From the NCBI RefSeq assembly GCF_036178845.1, contig NZ_CP108070.1, positions 8,928,001 to 8,992,000 of the forward strand: a stretch of DNA of 64,000 bases, read 5' to 3'. Of the stretch, positions 36,495-45,579 are shown piece after piece. The notes below the pieces were generated by a model. The model saw only the letters and a program-made list of their open reading frames with translations, did not search any database and was not told the DNA's origin. The stretch comes from Streptomyces sp. NBC_00271 (GTDB lineage: Bacteria > Actinomycetota > Actinomycetes > Streptomycetales > Streptomycetaceae). Numbering within the stretch: position 1 is the first letter of the stretch; each line of letters begins with the position of its first letter. A program made the position numbers and the translations under genes.

Positions 36495-37442
36495 ATGACT
36501 GACAATTCCCACCGCGGACGCCCTGTGATGCTGGGACAGAACCAGTACGGCAAGGCCGAGAACCGCGTCGTGAAGATCACCCGCGACGGCGCGACGCATC
36601 ACATCAAGGACCTGAACGTGTCCGTGGCGCTGAGCGGCGACATGGAAGAGGTCCACTACTCGGGCTCCAACGCGAACGTCCTGCCGACGGACACCACCAA
36701 GAACACGGTGTACGCCTTCGCCAAGGAGTACGGCATCGAGTCCGCCGAACAGTTCGGCATCCACCTCGCCCGGCACTTCGTGACCTCGCAGGAGCCGATC
36801 AGGACCGCGCGCATCCGCATCGAGGAGTACGCCTGGGAGCGCATCGGGACCTCCGACGCCAACTCCAGGTTCATCGGCGCCGACGACGTCAAGCACTCGT
36901 TCGTGCGCAAGGGTCAGGAGACCCGGGTCACCCAGATCACCTATGACGGCTCGTCGTGGGAGGTCATCTCGGGGCTGAAGGACCTCGTCGTGATGAACTC
37001 GACGAACTCCGAGTTCTGGGGCTACGTCAAGGACAAGTACACGACGCTCCCCGAGGCGTACGACCGCATCCTGGCCACCCAGGTCTCCGGCCGCTGGCGC
37101 TTCAACTGGACCGGCGACGAGCAGAAGATGCCCAACTGGGAGAAGTCCTACGACCAGGTCAGGAAGCACATGCTCCAGGCCTTCGCGGAGACCTACTCCC
37201 TGTCGCTGCAGCAGACCCTGTACCAGATGGGTTCGCGGATCATCGAGAACCGCAGCGAGATCGACGAGGTCCGCTTCTCCCTCCCCAACAAGCATCATTT
37301 CCTCGTTGACCTGGGGCCGTTCGGGCTCGAGAACGACAACGAGGTGTATTACGCGGCCGACCGGCCCTACGGACTGATCGAGGCCACCATCCTGCGCGAC
37401 GGCTGTGAGCCGCACATCCCGGTGGACCTCACCAACCTCTGA
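36495..37442 (+). CDS. uox: Urate oxidase (uricase)
   Basis: 315 residues, normal length. It is a cofactor-free T-fold tetramer oxidising urate with O2 to 5-hydroxyisourate and H2O2. The catalytic Lys lies in LGQNQYGKAENRVVKI and the catalytic Thr in NANVLPTDTTKNTVYAFAKE. Others are HSFVRKGQETR, LVVMNSTNSEFWG (substrate Phe/Asn region) and LPNKHHFLVDLGPFGLENDN. No signal or peroxisomal tag. It follows uraH by 6 bp. The H2O2 produced explains control of katA by the same palindrome. Confidence 0.97.
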   Translation: MTDNSHRGRPVMLGQNQYGKAENRVVKITRDGATHHIKDLNVSVALSGDMEEVHYSGSNANVLPTDTTKNTVYAFAKEYGIESAEQFGIHLARHFVTSQEPIRTARIRIEEYAWERIGTSDANSRFIGADDVKHSFVRKGQETRVTQITYDGSSWEVISGLKDLVVMNSTNSEFWGYVKDKYTTLPEAYDRILATQVSGRWRFNWTGDEQKMPNWEKSYDQVRKHMLQAFAETYSLSLQQTLYQMGSRIIENRSEIDEVRFSLPNKHHFLVDLGPFGLENDNEVYYAADRPYGLIEATILRDGCEPHIPVDLTNL

Positions 37443-37562
37443 GCCGGCCTCCGAGGCCTTGGCGAAGGCCCCTCCTTCGGCACCCGTGGCGTCGACAGCC
37501 GCGGCACTCAAACCTCCTAGGGTCCTGCCGTGCCCACCCCTCGAAACGAAGAAGGACGCACC

Positions 37563-38951
37563 ATGGCAGCATCGGCAGAAGTCCAGCGCATCGTCATCGA
37601 GAACTGTGCGATCGCGACGGTGGACGCGGGCGACACCGAGCATGCATCGGGCCATGTCGTCGTCGCGGGCAACCGCATCGAGTCGCTCGGCGCGGGCAGG
37701 GCCCCGGAGGGCCTGGCGAACGTCGTACGCCGTATCGACGCCACGGGCCACCTCGTGACCCCCGGCCTGGTCAACACCCACCACCACTTCTACCAGTGGA
37801 TCACCCGCGGCCTGGCCACCGACCACAACCTCTTCAACTGGCTCGTCGCGCTCTACCCGACCTGGGCGCGCATCGACGAGCGGATGGTCTCCGCCGCCGC
37901 GCAGGGCTCCCTCGCCATGATGGCCCGTGGCGGTGTCACCACCGCCATGGACCATCACTACGTCTTCCCGCAGGGCTCCGGCGACCTGTCCGGCGCCATC
38001 ATCCGGGCCGCCCGCGAGATGGGCGTCCGCTTCACCCTCGCCCGCGGCTCCATGGACCGCAGCGAGAAGGACGGCGGGCTGCCGCCGGACTTCGCCGTCG
38101 AGACCCTCGAAGGCGCCCTCGCCGCCACCGAGGCGACCGTCGACGAGCACCACGACCCCTCCTTCGGCGCCATGACCCAGGTGGCCGTCGCACCCTGCTC
38201 GCCCTTTTCCGTCTCCACCGAACTCATGCGTCAGGGCGCCGAGTTGGCCCGCCGCAAGGGCGTACGACTGCACACGCACGGCTCGGAGACCGTGGAGGAG
38301 GAGCAGTTCTGCAAGGAGCTGTTCGGCATGGGCCCGACCGAGTACTTCGAGTCCACCGGCTGGCTCGGCGAGGACGTGTGGATGGCGCACTGCGTCCACA
38401 TGAACGACTCCGACATCGCCGCCTTCGCCCGTACGAAGACCGGTGTCGCCCACTGTCCCTCGTCCAACGCCCGTCTCGCGGCCGGCATCGCCCGCGTCCC
38501 GGACATGCTCGCGGCCGGCGTCCCGGTCGGCCTCGGCGTCGACGGCACCGCCTCGAACGAGTCCGGCGAACTCCACACCGAACTGCGCAACGCCCTCCTC
38601 ATCAACCGCCTCGGCGCCCACCGGGAAGCTGCCCTGAACGCTCGTCAGGCGCTGCGCCTGGGCACCTACGGCGGCGCCCAGGTCCTGGGCAGGGCGGCGG
38701 AGATCGGTTCCCTGGAGCCGGGCAAGCTCGCCGACCTCGTGCTGTGGAAGCTGGACACCCTCGCGCACGCCTCGATCGCCGACCCGGTGACCGCGCTGGT
38801 CTTCGGCGCGGCGGCCCCGGTCACGCTCTCGCTCGTGGGCGGCGAACCGGTGGTGGAGAACGGCCGGCTGCTGCACGTCGACGAGGACGTCATCGCCCGC
38901 GACACGCGGCAGGAGGCGCAGCGCCTCGCGCGGATCGCCGCCGGGGCCTGA
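37563..38951 (+). CDS. Amidohydrolase, 8-oxoguanine/guanine-type deaminase
   Basis: 462 residues of the amidohydrolase superfamily. Metal and substrate residues: TPGLVNTHHHFYQWITRGL, LHTHGSETVEEEQ, MAHCVHMNDSDIA and GLGVDGTASNESGELHTELR. This pattern (NTHHHFYQ, GSET, GVDGTASNE) is that of 8-oxoguanine deaminases, which give urate directly from 8-oxoguanine; guanine or another purine cannot be excluded. ATG 37563 follows AAGGA; a GTG at 37530 is possible. Its product would feed uricase upstream, and a permease gene follows. Confidence 0.88.
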   Translation: MAASAEVQRIVIENCAIATVDAGDTEHASGHVVVAGNRIESLGAGRAPEGLANVVRRIDATGHLVTPGLVNTHHHFYQWITRGLATDHNLFNWLVALYPTWARIDERMVSAAAQGSLAMMARGGVTTAMDHHYVFPQGSGDLSGAIIRAAREMGVRFTLARGSMDRSEKDGGLPPDFAVETLEGALAATEATVDEHHDPSFGAMTQVAVAPCSPFSVSTELMRQGAELARRKGVRLHTHGSETVEEEQFCKELFGMGPTEYFESTGWLGEDVWMAHCVHMNDSDIAAFARTKTGVAHCPSSNARLAAGIARVPDMLAAGVPVGLGVDGTASNESGELHTELRNALLINRLGAHREAALNARQALRLGTYGGAQVLGRAAEIGSLEPGKLADLVLWKLDTLAHASIADPVTALVFGAAAPVTLSLVGGEPVVENGRLLHVDEDVIARDTRQEAQRLARIAAGA

Positions 38952-38967
38952 CCCACTGAAAAGAACT

Positions 38968-38995
38968 CCGGCCGAGGGGGACGGCCCTCGGCCGG
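38968..38995. terminator. Hairpin after the deaminase gene
   Basis: CCGGCCGAGGG / CCCTCGGCCGG, 11-bp perfect stem with a 6-base loop, 17 bp after the stop codon. Confidence 0.7.
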
Positions 38996-39176
38996 TAGCC
39001 GTGGACCCGAGCGGGGTCCATGGCGGCCGTCTCCGGGGCGTGCATGGACGTGCGCGCCCCGGAACGGTCTCCTTCACCCCTTTTCGGGGTGTTCCGTCCC
39101 ACGGTCCCGCACGACCGCGCACCACCTCCTGAAACCCACGTCAGAGCCGACGTGTTACCCGCCCGGAGGAGCCGCC

Positions 39177-40574
39177 GTGACCGCCCACCCCGTCGACGAG
39201 AAACTGCCCGCACTCAAGATGGCCACCACGGGTCTGCAACACGTGGCCGCCATGTACGCGGGAGTCGTCGCCCCACCCCTGATCGTCGGCGCCGCCGTCG
39301 GTCTGTCCCCCACCGAGCTGACCTTCCTCACCGGTGCCTGCCTGTTCACCGCGGGCCTCGCCACCTTCCTGCAGACCCTCGGCTTCTGGAAGATCGGAGC
39401 GCGGCTGCCGTTCGTCAACGGCGTCACCTTCGCGGGCGTCGCCCCCATGACCGCCGTCGTCGCCTCCACCAAGGACAGGTCCGACGCCCTGCCGATCATC
39501 TTCGGCGCGGTGATGGTCGCCGGCGTCCTGGGCTTCGTGGCGGCCCCCTTCTTCAGCAAGGCCGTCCGTTTCTTCCCGCCCGTCGTCACCGGCACCGTCA
39601 TCACCCTCATAGGTGTCTCACTGCTGCCGGTCGCCTTCGGCTGGGCGCAGGGACCCGATCCCGCGGCGCACGACTACGGTTCGCCGACCTACCTGGGCCT
39701 CGCGGCGGCCACGCTCGTGCTCGTGCTGCTGCTGCGCCGCTTCACCCGCGGTTTCGTCAAGCAGATCGCCGTGCTGCTCGGCCTGGTCGTCGGCACGCTG
39801 GTGGCGATCCCGTTCGGTGTCACGGACTTCGGTCCGGTGACCGACGCGGACGTGGTCGGCTTCCCGACGCCGTTCCACTTCGGTGCCCCGCAGTTCCAGC
39901 TCGCCGCGATCCTCTCGCTGTGCGTGGTCATGGTGGTCTCGATGACCGAATCGACCGCGGACATGCTGGCGTTGGGCGAGATCGTCGAGCGTCCGGCCGA
40001 CGAGCGGACCATCGCGGCGGGCCTGCGCGCGGACACCCTCGGCTCGGCCCTCAGCCCGCTCTTCAACGGCTTCATGTGCAGCGCCTTCGCGCAGAACATC
40101 GGGCTGGTCGCGATGACGCGGATCCGCAGCCGGTACGTCGTCGCCACCGGCGGCGGCTTCCTGGTGCTGATGGGCCTGTGCCCGATGGCCGCGTCGCTGA
40201 TCGCCGTCGTACCGCGCCCGGTCCTCGGCGGGGCGGGCGTCGTCCTGTTCGGCTCGGTCGCGGCGAGCGGCATCCAGACCCTGGTCAGGGCCGGCCTGGA
40301 GAAGGACAACAACGTCCTGATCGTCGCCGTGTCGCTGGCCGTCGGGATCATCCCGATCACCGCGCCGGACTTCTACCACGCGTTCCCCCAGACCGTGCGG
40401 ATCGTCCTGGACTCGGGGATCTCCACGGGGTGCTTGGCGGCCGTCCTGCTCAACCTCGTCTTCAACCACCTGGGCCGAAACCGGGACGACGACGAGGTCA
40501 CGGCCCCGATGGAGCCGGGCGAGGAGATCGCGGACCGGCGCACCGGTCCCGGCCCCGCGGTGGTGGGCGCGTAG
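39177..40574 (+). CDS. Nucleobase:cation symporter-2 (urate/xanthine permease)
   Basis: 465 residues with about 14 membrane segments. It opens LQHVAAMYAGVVAPPLIVGA, the NCS2 N-terminal signature. The motif of TM8-10, VSMTESTADMLALGEIVERP, carries the substrate-binding Glu, and FAQNIGLVAMTRIRSRYV is the urate/xanthine-type QN[IV]G. It brings urate, xanthine or uracil in with protons. GTG 39177 sits 6 bp after GGAGGAG. It is separated from the deaminase by a hairpin and 225 bp, so it may have its own promoter. Confidence 0.94.
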   Translation: MTAHPVDEKLPALKMATTGLQHVAAMYAGVVAPPLIVGAAVGLSPTELTFLTGACLFTAGLATFLQTLGFWKIGARLPFVNGVTFAGVAPMTAVVASTKDRSDALPIIFGAVMVAGVLGFVAAPFFSKAVRFFPPVVTGTVITLIGVSLLPVAFGWAQGPDPAAHDYGSPTYLGLAAATLVLVLLLRRFTRGFVKQIAVLLGLVVGTLVAIPFGVTDFGPVTDADVVGFPTPFHFGAPQFQLAAILSLCVVMVVSMTESTADMLALGEIVERPADERTIAAGLRADTLGSALSPLFNGFMCSAFAQNIGLVAMTRIRSRYVVATGGGFLVLMGLCPMAASLIAVVPRPVLGGAGVVLFGSVAASGIQTLVRAGLEKDNNVLIVAVSLAVGIIPITAPDFYHAFPQTVRIVLDSGISTGCLAAVLLNLVFNHLGRNRDDDEVTAPMEPGEEIADRRTGPGPAVVGA

Positions 40575-40639
40575 CGGGCCGGGTCAGGATCCGCACCCCG
40601 GGGCCGGATGATCCGCACCCCGGGGGCCGGGTCTCGGTC

Positions 40640-41467
40640 TCAGCCGATGTGGTAGCTGTCCCCGTACACCTTCCAGTCCAGTGGCGGATCGAGATTCAGG
40701 TTCCGCTTTTGCAGGAACACCCGCTGTTCGGTGTCGACGCGGGTCGTGTCGGAGTGGGCCTCCTCCTGCTTCATGGCCCAGACGCGCGCGTCGAGGAAGG
40801 CGTTCAGATACGTCACCTCGTTGCCGCCCTGGGCCGGCGGCTTGGCCTTGGCCAGGGCGCGCCTGCGGATGTTGCTGAAGCTGGTGCTGTCGCCGCCGTC
40901 GCCGTGCATCACGATGGCGTCGTAGTAGGTGAACTGGCCGAGGACGCCGATGCCGTCGGTCTTGCCCTGGGCGACGGCGGGGTTGAAGTAGACCCGGTCC
41001 CGTTCGTCGTTCTGGGCCTGCTGGAACGCGGTGTCCTGGGCGGCCCTGCGCCAGTCGGCGGGGAAGCCGGGGTCCAGGCCCTGGTGCGAGTCGCCGCCGT
41101 TCACCTCGCGCAGGGCGGGCAGGTACTTGGCGAGGACGTTGCCCGGCTTGCGCCGGGTGTACAGCTCGACCAGGTCCAGCATGTCCCCGGTGCCTGAACA
41201 GAAGCCGATGATGCCGGCCGTGTAGCCGCGCCCGTCACCGATGTCCTCGATGTACTTGTACTGCGCCTTCCAGTCCAGCGAGGAGTTCTCCGCGCTGGAG
41301 ACCAGCTTCATCGCGATCTCCTTCTTCGCCGGGTCGTCCAGACCGCCGGAGGCGGCGGCCTGGGACTGGGTCGCGAGGAGGGGGCCTGCCACGAGCGAGG
41401 CTCCGATCAGGGTGAGCAGTGTGCGCCGTGAGGTGTGGAGCTGGGGATCTATGTGGGGGGTGTGCAC
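40640..41467 (-). CDS. csn: Secreted chitosanase, glycoside hydrolase family 46
   Basis: 275 residues. Twin-arginine-type signal (TSRRTLLTLIGASLVAGPLL..QSQA) with cleavage near residue 38. Catalytic acid and base are Glu60 in SSAENSSLDW and Asp78 in YIEDIGDGRGYTAG, 18 residues apart as in the S. sp. N174 enzyme. YYDAIVMHGDGGD and NAFLDARVWAM are also GH46 marks. It endo-hydrolyses chitosan outside the cell. A perfect palindrome of the chitosanase-operator type lies 40 bp upstream. The gene is monocistronic. Confidence 0.97.
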   Translation of the reverse strand: MHTPHIDPQLHTSRRTLLTLIGASLVAGPLLATQSQAAASGGLDDPAKKEIAMKLVSSAENSSLDWKAQYKYIEDIGDGRGYTAGIIGFCSGTGDMLDLVELYTRRKPGNVLAKYLPALREVNGGDSHQGLDPGFPADWRRAAQDTAFQQAQNDERDRVYFNPAVAQGKTDGIGVLGQFTYYDAIVMHGDGGDSTSFSNIRRRALAKAKPPAQGGNEVTYLNAFLDARVWAMKQEEAHSDTTRVDTEQRVFLQKRNLNLDPPLDWKVYGDSYHIG

Positions 41468-41506
41468 GGTACCTCCGATGAGGGGAGTGATGCGTCCACT
41501 TACTGT

Positions 41507-41521
41507 TAGGAAAGTTTCCTA
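41507..41521. promoter_or_regulatory. CsnR-type chitosanase operator
   Basis: TAGGAAAGTTTCCTA, a perfect palindrome 40 bp before csn. AGGAAA-N-TTTCCT is, as I recall, the box bound by the ROK-family repressor CsnR in actinomycete chitosanase promoters. No csnR gene is in the window. Confidence 0.75.
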
Positions 41522-41624
41522 CCAGAGATTCCGGACGGCGTACACCCGCCCAACGAGACCGAGTTGACGTTCCCTCCGCGGCTGCCGGGTGCCCCTGGGG
41601 CAGCGGCTGGGCGGGCAGTCCTGG

Positions 41625-43124
41625 TCAGGACCGGTCGCGAGGGGAAAGGCGCGACATCACTCGCTCGGGCCGGGCCGAGGAGGCGTGCGGGACCTGTCCC
41701 CGCCCCGGCCGCAGGATCACCGCCGCCAGGACCAAGGCCGTCAGCGCGATCCCCGTGGCCACCGTGAACGCCAGCCGGTAACCGTCCGCCAGGGCTGCGA
41801 CGGTCCCCTCGCCCCCGCCGGTCAGACGCTCCGTACGACTCGCCGCCAGCGTCGTCAGCACGGCCAGTCCCAGTGAACCGCCCACCACCTGCGTGGTGTT
41901 GAAGAGCCCGGAGGCCAGTCCCGCGTCCTCCTCCCGGGCGCCCGTCATGGCGAGCCCCGTCACCGCGGGCATCGCGGCCGCGAATCCGGCGGCGAGCAGC
42001 AGCATCGCCGGCAGTACGTCCGCGACGTACGAGCCGTCGGCCGGGGCCCGGCTCAGCAGGGCCATGCCTCCGGTGATGAGGACGAGCCCGGCGAGCAGCA
42101 CCCGGTACGGACCGAACCGGGCGATCGTCCGCGCGGACAGGGTCAGCATCAGCACCCCGATCGCGATCGGCGCGGGGAGGAACGCGGTACCGGTGGTCAA
42201 CTCGCTGTACCCGAGGACGCGTTGGAGGTAGAGCGCGCCGATGTACTGGAAGCCGAACATCCCCGCGACCATCAGGATCTGCACCCCGTTGGCGCCGCTC
42301 AGGGCGCGCGAGCGGAAGAGCCGCAGCCGCAGCAGCGGACGGGCGGCCCGCGCCTGACGCAGGACGAAACCGACGTAGAGACCGAGCGCGAGCGCGGCCG
42401 ACGCGAGCGTGACGCCCAGACTCCGGTCGCCTGCGCCGACGATCGTGTACACCGTCAGCATCAGCGCGCCCGTGACCAGCGCCGCGCCCGGATAGTCGGC
42501 GCCCTTGCCGAGTCCGACTCCCCGGTCCGGGGCGAGGATCCGGATCGCGGCGAGCCACGCGACCACTCCGATCGGCAGGTTGATCAGAAAGATCCAGTGC
42601 CAGCCGACCGTCTGGGTCAGCGCCCCGCCGAGGAAGGTGCCGAGCGCCCCGCCCGCCGCGCCGACCGCGCTGAACACCGCGATGGCGCGGGCCTGTTCAC
42701 GCGGTTGGGGGAAGAGCGCGACCAGCATGCCGAGGACGACGGCCGAGGTCATCGCTCCGCCGACACCCTGCAGGGCGCGGGCCGCGACCAGCAGGCCCCG
42801 GCTGGTGGCGACCCCGCACAACACGGACGCGGCCGTGAACACCACGAGCCCGGTGGCGAACATCCGCCTGCGTCCCACGAGGTCCCCGAGCCGGCCCACG
42901 AGCAGCAACAGCCCCCCGAACGGGATCAGATACGCGTTCACCACCCAGGCGAGCCCCGGCCCCGAGAACCCCAGATCACTCTGGATCGCGGGCATCGCGA
43001 CGGTGACGATGTTCCCGTCCAGGATCGTCATCAGGGTGCCCGCGCACAGGACGACGAGCGAGGCCCAGCGGGAGTACGGTCGGGGGACCGGCGGCTCGGA
43101 CGGTGACTCGGTCCGGAACGGCAT
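41625..43124 (-). CDS. MFS multidrug-type exporter (DHA2, 14 TM)
   Basis: 499 residues. TM1 VVLCAGTLMTILDGNIVTVA and NAYLIPFGGLLLLVGRLGDL with the RLGDLVGRRRMF loop (motif A) define a DHA2 drug:H+ antiporter, and the C-motif helix AVGAAGGALGTFLGGALTQ is present. ATG 43124 follows GGAGGTCGTCGTC; ATG 43139 is less likely. It is divergent from an HxlR regulator 112 bp away, which probably represses it until a toxic compound appears. Substrate unknown. Confidence 0.93.
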   Translation of the reverse strand: MPFRTESPSEPPVPRPYSRWASLVVLCAGTLMTILDGNIVTVAMPAIQSDLGFSGPGLAWVVNAYLIPFGGLLLLVGRLGDLVGRRRMFATGLVVFTAASVLCGVATSRGLLVAARALQGVGGAMTSAVVLGMLVALFPQPREQARAIAVFSAVGAAGGALGTFLGGALTQTVGWHWIFLINLPIGVVAWLAAIRILAPDRGVGLGKGADYPGAALVTGALMLTVYTIVGAGDRSLGVTLASAALALGLYVGFVLRQARAARPLLRLRLFRSRALSGANGVQILMVAGMFGFQYIGALYLQRVLGYSELTTGTAFLPAPIAIGVLMLTLSARTIARFGPYRVLLAGLVLITGGMALLSRAPADGSYVADVLPAMLLLAAGFAAAMPAVTGLAMTGAREEDAGLASGLFNTTQVVGGSLGLAVLTTLAASRTERLTGGGEGTVAALADGYRLAFTVATGIALTALVLAAVILRPGRGQVPHASSARPERVMSRLSPRDRS

Positions 43125-43175
43125 GACGACGACCTCCATGTAGGCGACCACGTGTGCGACGCGTTTCCATAGGTG

Positions 43176-43201
43176 CACGACTTGTAACGGGGTACATCGT
43201 G
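43176..43201. promoter_or_regulatory. Imperfect palindrome in the MFS/HxlR divergent region
   Basis: CACGACTTGTAACG..GGTACATCGTG forms an imperfect inverted repeat (outer arms CACGA/TCGTG, inner TGTA/TACA with one-base bulge) midway between the divergent starts. A plausible HxlR site, not proven. Confidence 0.35.
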
Positions 43202-43236
43202 AGTGACCATGGAGATCGGCATAAGGAGGCACCTCA

Positions 43237-43638
43237 ATGTCCCAAGGGAACACCGGTGTTACCCCGCAGGTCGTGCACGCGCAGGCGTGCCCGGTCCGCG
43301 AGGTTCTTGACAGGGTCGCCGGGAAATGGAGCGTGCAGATCATCGTGGCCGCCGCGCACGGCCCGATCCGCTTCACCGAGCTGGAGCGCAGCATCGACGG
43401 CATCAGCCGCCGCATGCTCACCCTGACGCTGCGTAATCTGGAGCGCGACGGACTCCTCACCCGTACCGTCCACCCGATGGTCCCGCCCAAGGTCGAGTAC
43501 GAACTCACACCGGTGGCCGAGGAGTTGCACGCCACCCTGCTGTCCCTGACCGACTGGGCGGAGCGGCACCGCGTCACGATCGCCGAGGCGCGCGCGGCCT
43601 ACGACGCCCAGCACAGCCCGGAGCTGCTGGACGCGTAG
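43237..43638 (+). CDS. HxlR family transcriptional regulator
   Basis: 133 residues. It contains HAQACPVREVLDRVAGKWSV (the conserved Cys-Pro and GKW of HxlR proteins), RFTELERSIDGISRRMLTLT and LRNLERDGLLTRTVHPMVPP, then the wing VEYELTPVAEEL. HxlR dimers sense electrophiles or aldehydes, some through the N-terminal Cys. ATG 43237 follows AAGGAGG. Divergent from the MFS exporter, its likely target. Confidence 0.93.
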   Translation: MSQGNTGVTPQVVHAQACPVREVLDRVAGKWSVQIIVAAAHGPIRFTELERSIDGISRRMLTLTLRNLERDGLLTRTVHPMVPPKVEYELTPVAEELHATLLSLTDWAERHRVTIAEARAAYDAQHSPELLDA

Positions 43639-43659
43639 ACCGCGCCACGCGGGGTGGGC

Positions 43660-44082
43660 TCAGAGGCCGAAGACTCCCGGGTCGGTGGCCAGCGCGCGGA
43701 AGTACACGCGGGGGTCCGCGACCAGCCTGCGCTCCTTGAGGTCCAGCAGCCCACCCACCGCGGTGAACTCGGCGGCCACCGTGCCGTCCGCCTTCCGTAT
43801 CGTCTGCCCGATCCGGAAGGTCTTGCCCTCACCCCAGGTGAACGCGCAGGTCACTTCGGTCCGGTCCCCCGCCCGCAACTCCCGCAGATAGCGGATCGTC
43901 GTCTCCAGGGTCACCGGTCCCACACCCTTGGAGACCAGATCGGTCTGGCCTATCCCGGCCGCATCGAGTAAGCACCAGCGGGCGTGTTCGGCGTACTGCA
44001 GATACACGCTCTGGTTCAGATGCCCCTGGGTGTCGGTCTCGTACCCGCGAACGGTCACGGGCACGGAAAACGGCTCAGCCAC
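43660..44082 (-). CDS. Acyl-CoA thioesterase, hot-dog fold (4HBT type)
   Basis: 140 residues. It reads VRGYETDTQGHLNQSVYLQY, carrying the 4HBT catalytic region (D-x-x-G-H-x-N), then ARWCLLDAAGI, ETTIRYLRELRAGDRTEVTC and VAAEFTAVGGLLDLKERRLV. It hydrolyses an acyl-CoA or acyl-carrier thioester, probably an aryl or medium-chain one. GTG 44082 follows AAGGGAA. Converges with the HxlR gene; gap 21 bp. Confidence 0.9.
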   Translation of the reverse strand: MAEPFSVPVTVRGYETDTQGHLNQSVYLQYAEHARWCLLDAAGIGQTDLVSKGVGPVTLETTIRYLRELRAGDRTEVTCAFTWGEGKTFRIGQTIRKADGTVAAEFTAVGGLLDLKERRLVADPRVYFRALATDPGVFGL

Positions 44083-44162
44083 GACATTCCCTTCTTCGAT
44101 CGTGTGTACGACGGTCGGAACGGCCGCCACTCTACTGAGGGGTGGAAGGGATTCGAGGGACC

Positions 44163-44792
44163 TCACGCCCGCCGGGGTGAGGCAAGCACATACCGCGCTC
44201 CCGTACGCGGCTCCGTGTGCTCGCCGACCTGCCAGCCCGCCTTCTCCAGCGTGGCCGCGCAGGCCCGCAACGCCTCGGCGTCCGGCTCGCGCACGGCGAC
44301 GGCCTCCGGCTGCGGAGTCGCCCGCACCCGATAGCCGGGGCCTTCCCCTGCCGCGGGACGGTGCCCGGCGGCCTCCAGAGCGAGCGCGGCGGCCTGCACC
44401 AGATGCGTACGTTCCCATCCGCACGGGCGGTCCACCGCCCCGTCCCGGTTGGTCATCCGCCGCAGCTCCAACAGCCCTTGCCAGGCACTGCGCACCTCGC
44501 GTGTGCGGGAGGGGCCGCCAACGGCGTTCTCCTCGCCGCCGATCCGCGCGGTGAACACGCCCGAGTCGGAGGGGGCTGCGGGAGGCTCAGGCGCGGCCGT
44601 CGGCTCCGGCGCCTCCCGTATCCGGTGCCCGGCGGGCGTCAGAAAGTGGTCGTGCGGCGGCCGCGGATGCCGGAAGGCGAGCCCCCGCTTCACCAGCGCG
44701 GCGAGCTGCGCGTCCGTCCCCTTCAGCCGCCCGGTCACCGGGTCCGCCGCATCGATGACACGCCGCTGCGCGACGGTCGGCGGTCGTGTCAT
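44163..44792 (-). CDS. Conserved actinobacterial protein of unknown function
   Basis: 209 residues from ATG 44792 with AAGGGG upstream. The N-terminus (VAQRRVIDAADPVTGRLKGT..LAALVKRGLAFRH..HDHFLTPAGHRIRE) reads like a winged-helix domain with a wing ending in LTPAGH. A Pro/Ala linker follows, and a C-terminal alpha/beta part (GWERTHLVQAAALALEAAGH, CAATLEKAGWQVGEHTE) resembles two ferredoxin-like halves. No catalytic motif. It follows the histidine phosphatase gene on the same strand by 97 bp, so they may share transcription. Confidence 0.6.
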   Translation of the reverse strand: MTRPPTVAQRRVIDAADPVTGRLKGTDAQLAALVKRGLAFRHPRPPHDHFLTPAGHRIREAPEPTAAPEPPAAPSDSGVFTARIGGEENAVGGPSRTREVRSAWQGLLELRRMTNRDGAVDRPCGWERTHLVQAAALALEAAGHRPAAGEGPGYRVRATPQPEAVAVREPDAEALRACAATLEKAGWQVGEHTEPRTGARYVLASPRRA

Positions 44793-44889
44793 GACGGCAC
44801 CCCTTTCCGTACGTCGGCCGCAACGCCCCGTCGGGGCGCTGCGAAACGCGCGCCCCCCTGGGCCGACCCCATCCCCACCCACTCGAAGA

Positions 44890-45489
44890 CTACGACGGGG
44901 GTCTGACATTCCAGCTGGCCACGACATGCCGCCGATGCTCGGTGCTCAGCCGGCTCACCGTCCCGGTGGCGAGCTGGAACAACGCGCCGTCCGAAGCCCG
45001 CAGCCCCAGCCGCCGCGCGGTCAGCACCCGCAGAAAGTGCCCGTGGGAGATGAGGACGACACTGCCCTCCGCCTCGGCGAGCGCCGCGTCGACCTTGGAG
45101 AGCATCCGCTCCGCCCGCGCCCCGACCTGCTCCGGGCTCTCCCCGGGATGCTCCGGCGGCCCCGGTGCGACCCCGTCGTCGAACAGGAACCAGTCGGGCC
45201 GGGTCCGGTGGATCTCCACGGTCGTGACGCCTTCGTACCCGCCGTAGTCCCACTCGCACAGGTCCGCGTCCACCCGCGCCCCCTCGACCCCGGCCAGCCG
45301 GGCCGTCTCCCGCGCCCGCTGCATCGGGCTCACGAACGCCGCCGCGATGTGGTGCGAGGCGACCAGCGGGGCCAGCCGCTTGGCCTGCTCGCGGCCATTC
45401 TCCGTCAGCGGGATGTCGGTCGATCCGGTGTGCCGCCCGGACAAGGACCACTCGGTCTCGCCGTGCCGCACGAGGATCAGGTCACCCAT
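44890..45489 (-). CDS. Histidine phosphatase (phosphoglycerate-mutase-like)
   Basis: 199 residues. The catalytic phosphohistidine motif is LILVRHGETEWS with Arg8-His9. SPMQRARETARLAGV provides the second Arg, CEWDYGGYEG the acid region and VVLISHGHFLRVLTARRLG the second His. It is a dPGM-branch phosphatase whose substrate (sugar phosphate, nucleotide or protein) cannot be read from sequence. ATG 45489 is used; GTG 45498 would add three residues. It ends ~100 bp before the unknown gene to its left. Confidence 0.9.
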   Translation of the reverse strand: MGDLILVRHGETEWSLSGRHTGSTDIPLTENGREQAKRLAPLVASHHIAAAFVSPMQRARETARLAGVEGARVDADLCEWDYGGYEGVTTVEIHRTRPDWFLFDDGVAPGPPEHPGESPEQVGARAERMLSKVDAALAEAEGSVVLISHGHFLRVLTARRLGLRASDGALFQLATGTVSRLSTEHRRHVVASWNVRPPS

Positions 45490-45579
45490 GTACGACACCC
45501 TTCTCCGGTCCTGTCACTCCTTCCGTACGGTGTCATCGCCCCCGGCGGTCCGCAGGTCGGAGTGCGCCATACGGCGGCC

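Noticed and set aside
36486..39125. Very long minus-strand open frame opposite uox and the deaminase
   Set aside because: Mirror of strongly biased GC codons; no motifs, while the plus strand holds unmistakable enzymes.
43176..43201. MFS/HxlR divergent palindrome as a strong operator
   Set aside because: Symmetry needs a bulge; kept only as a weak feature, not as a finding.
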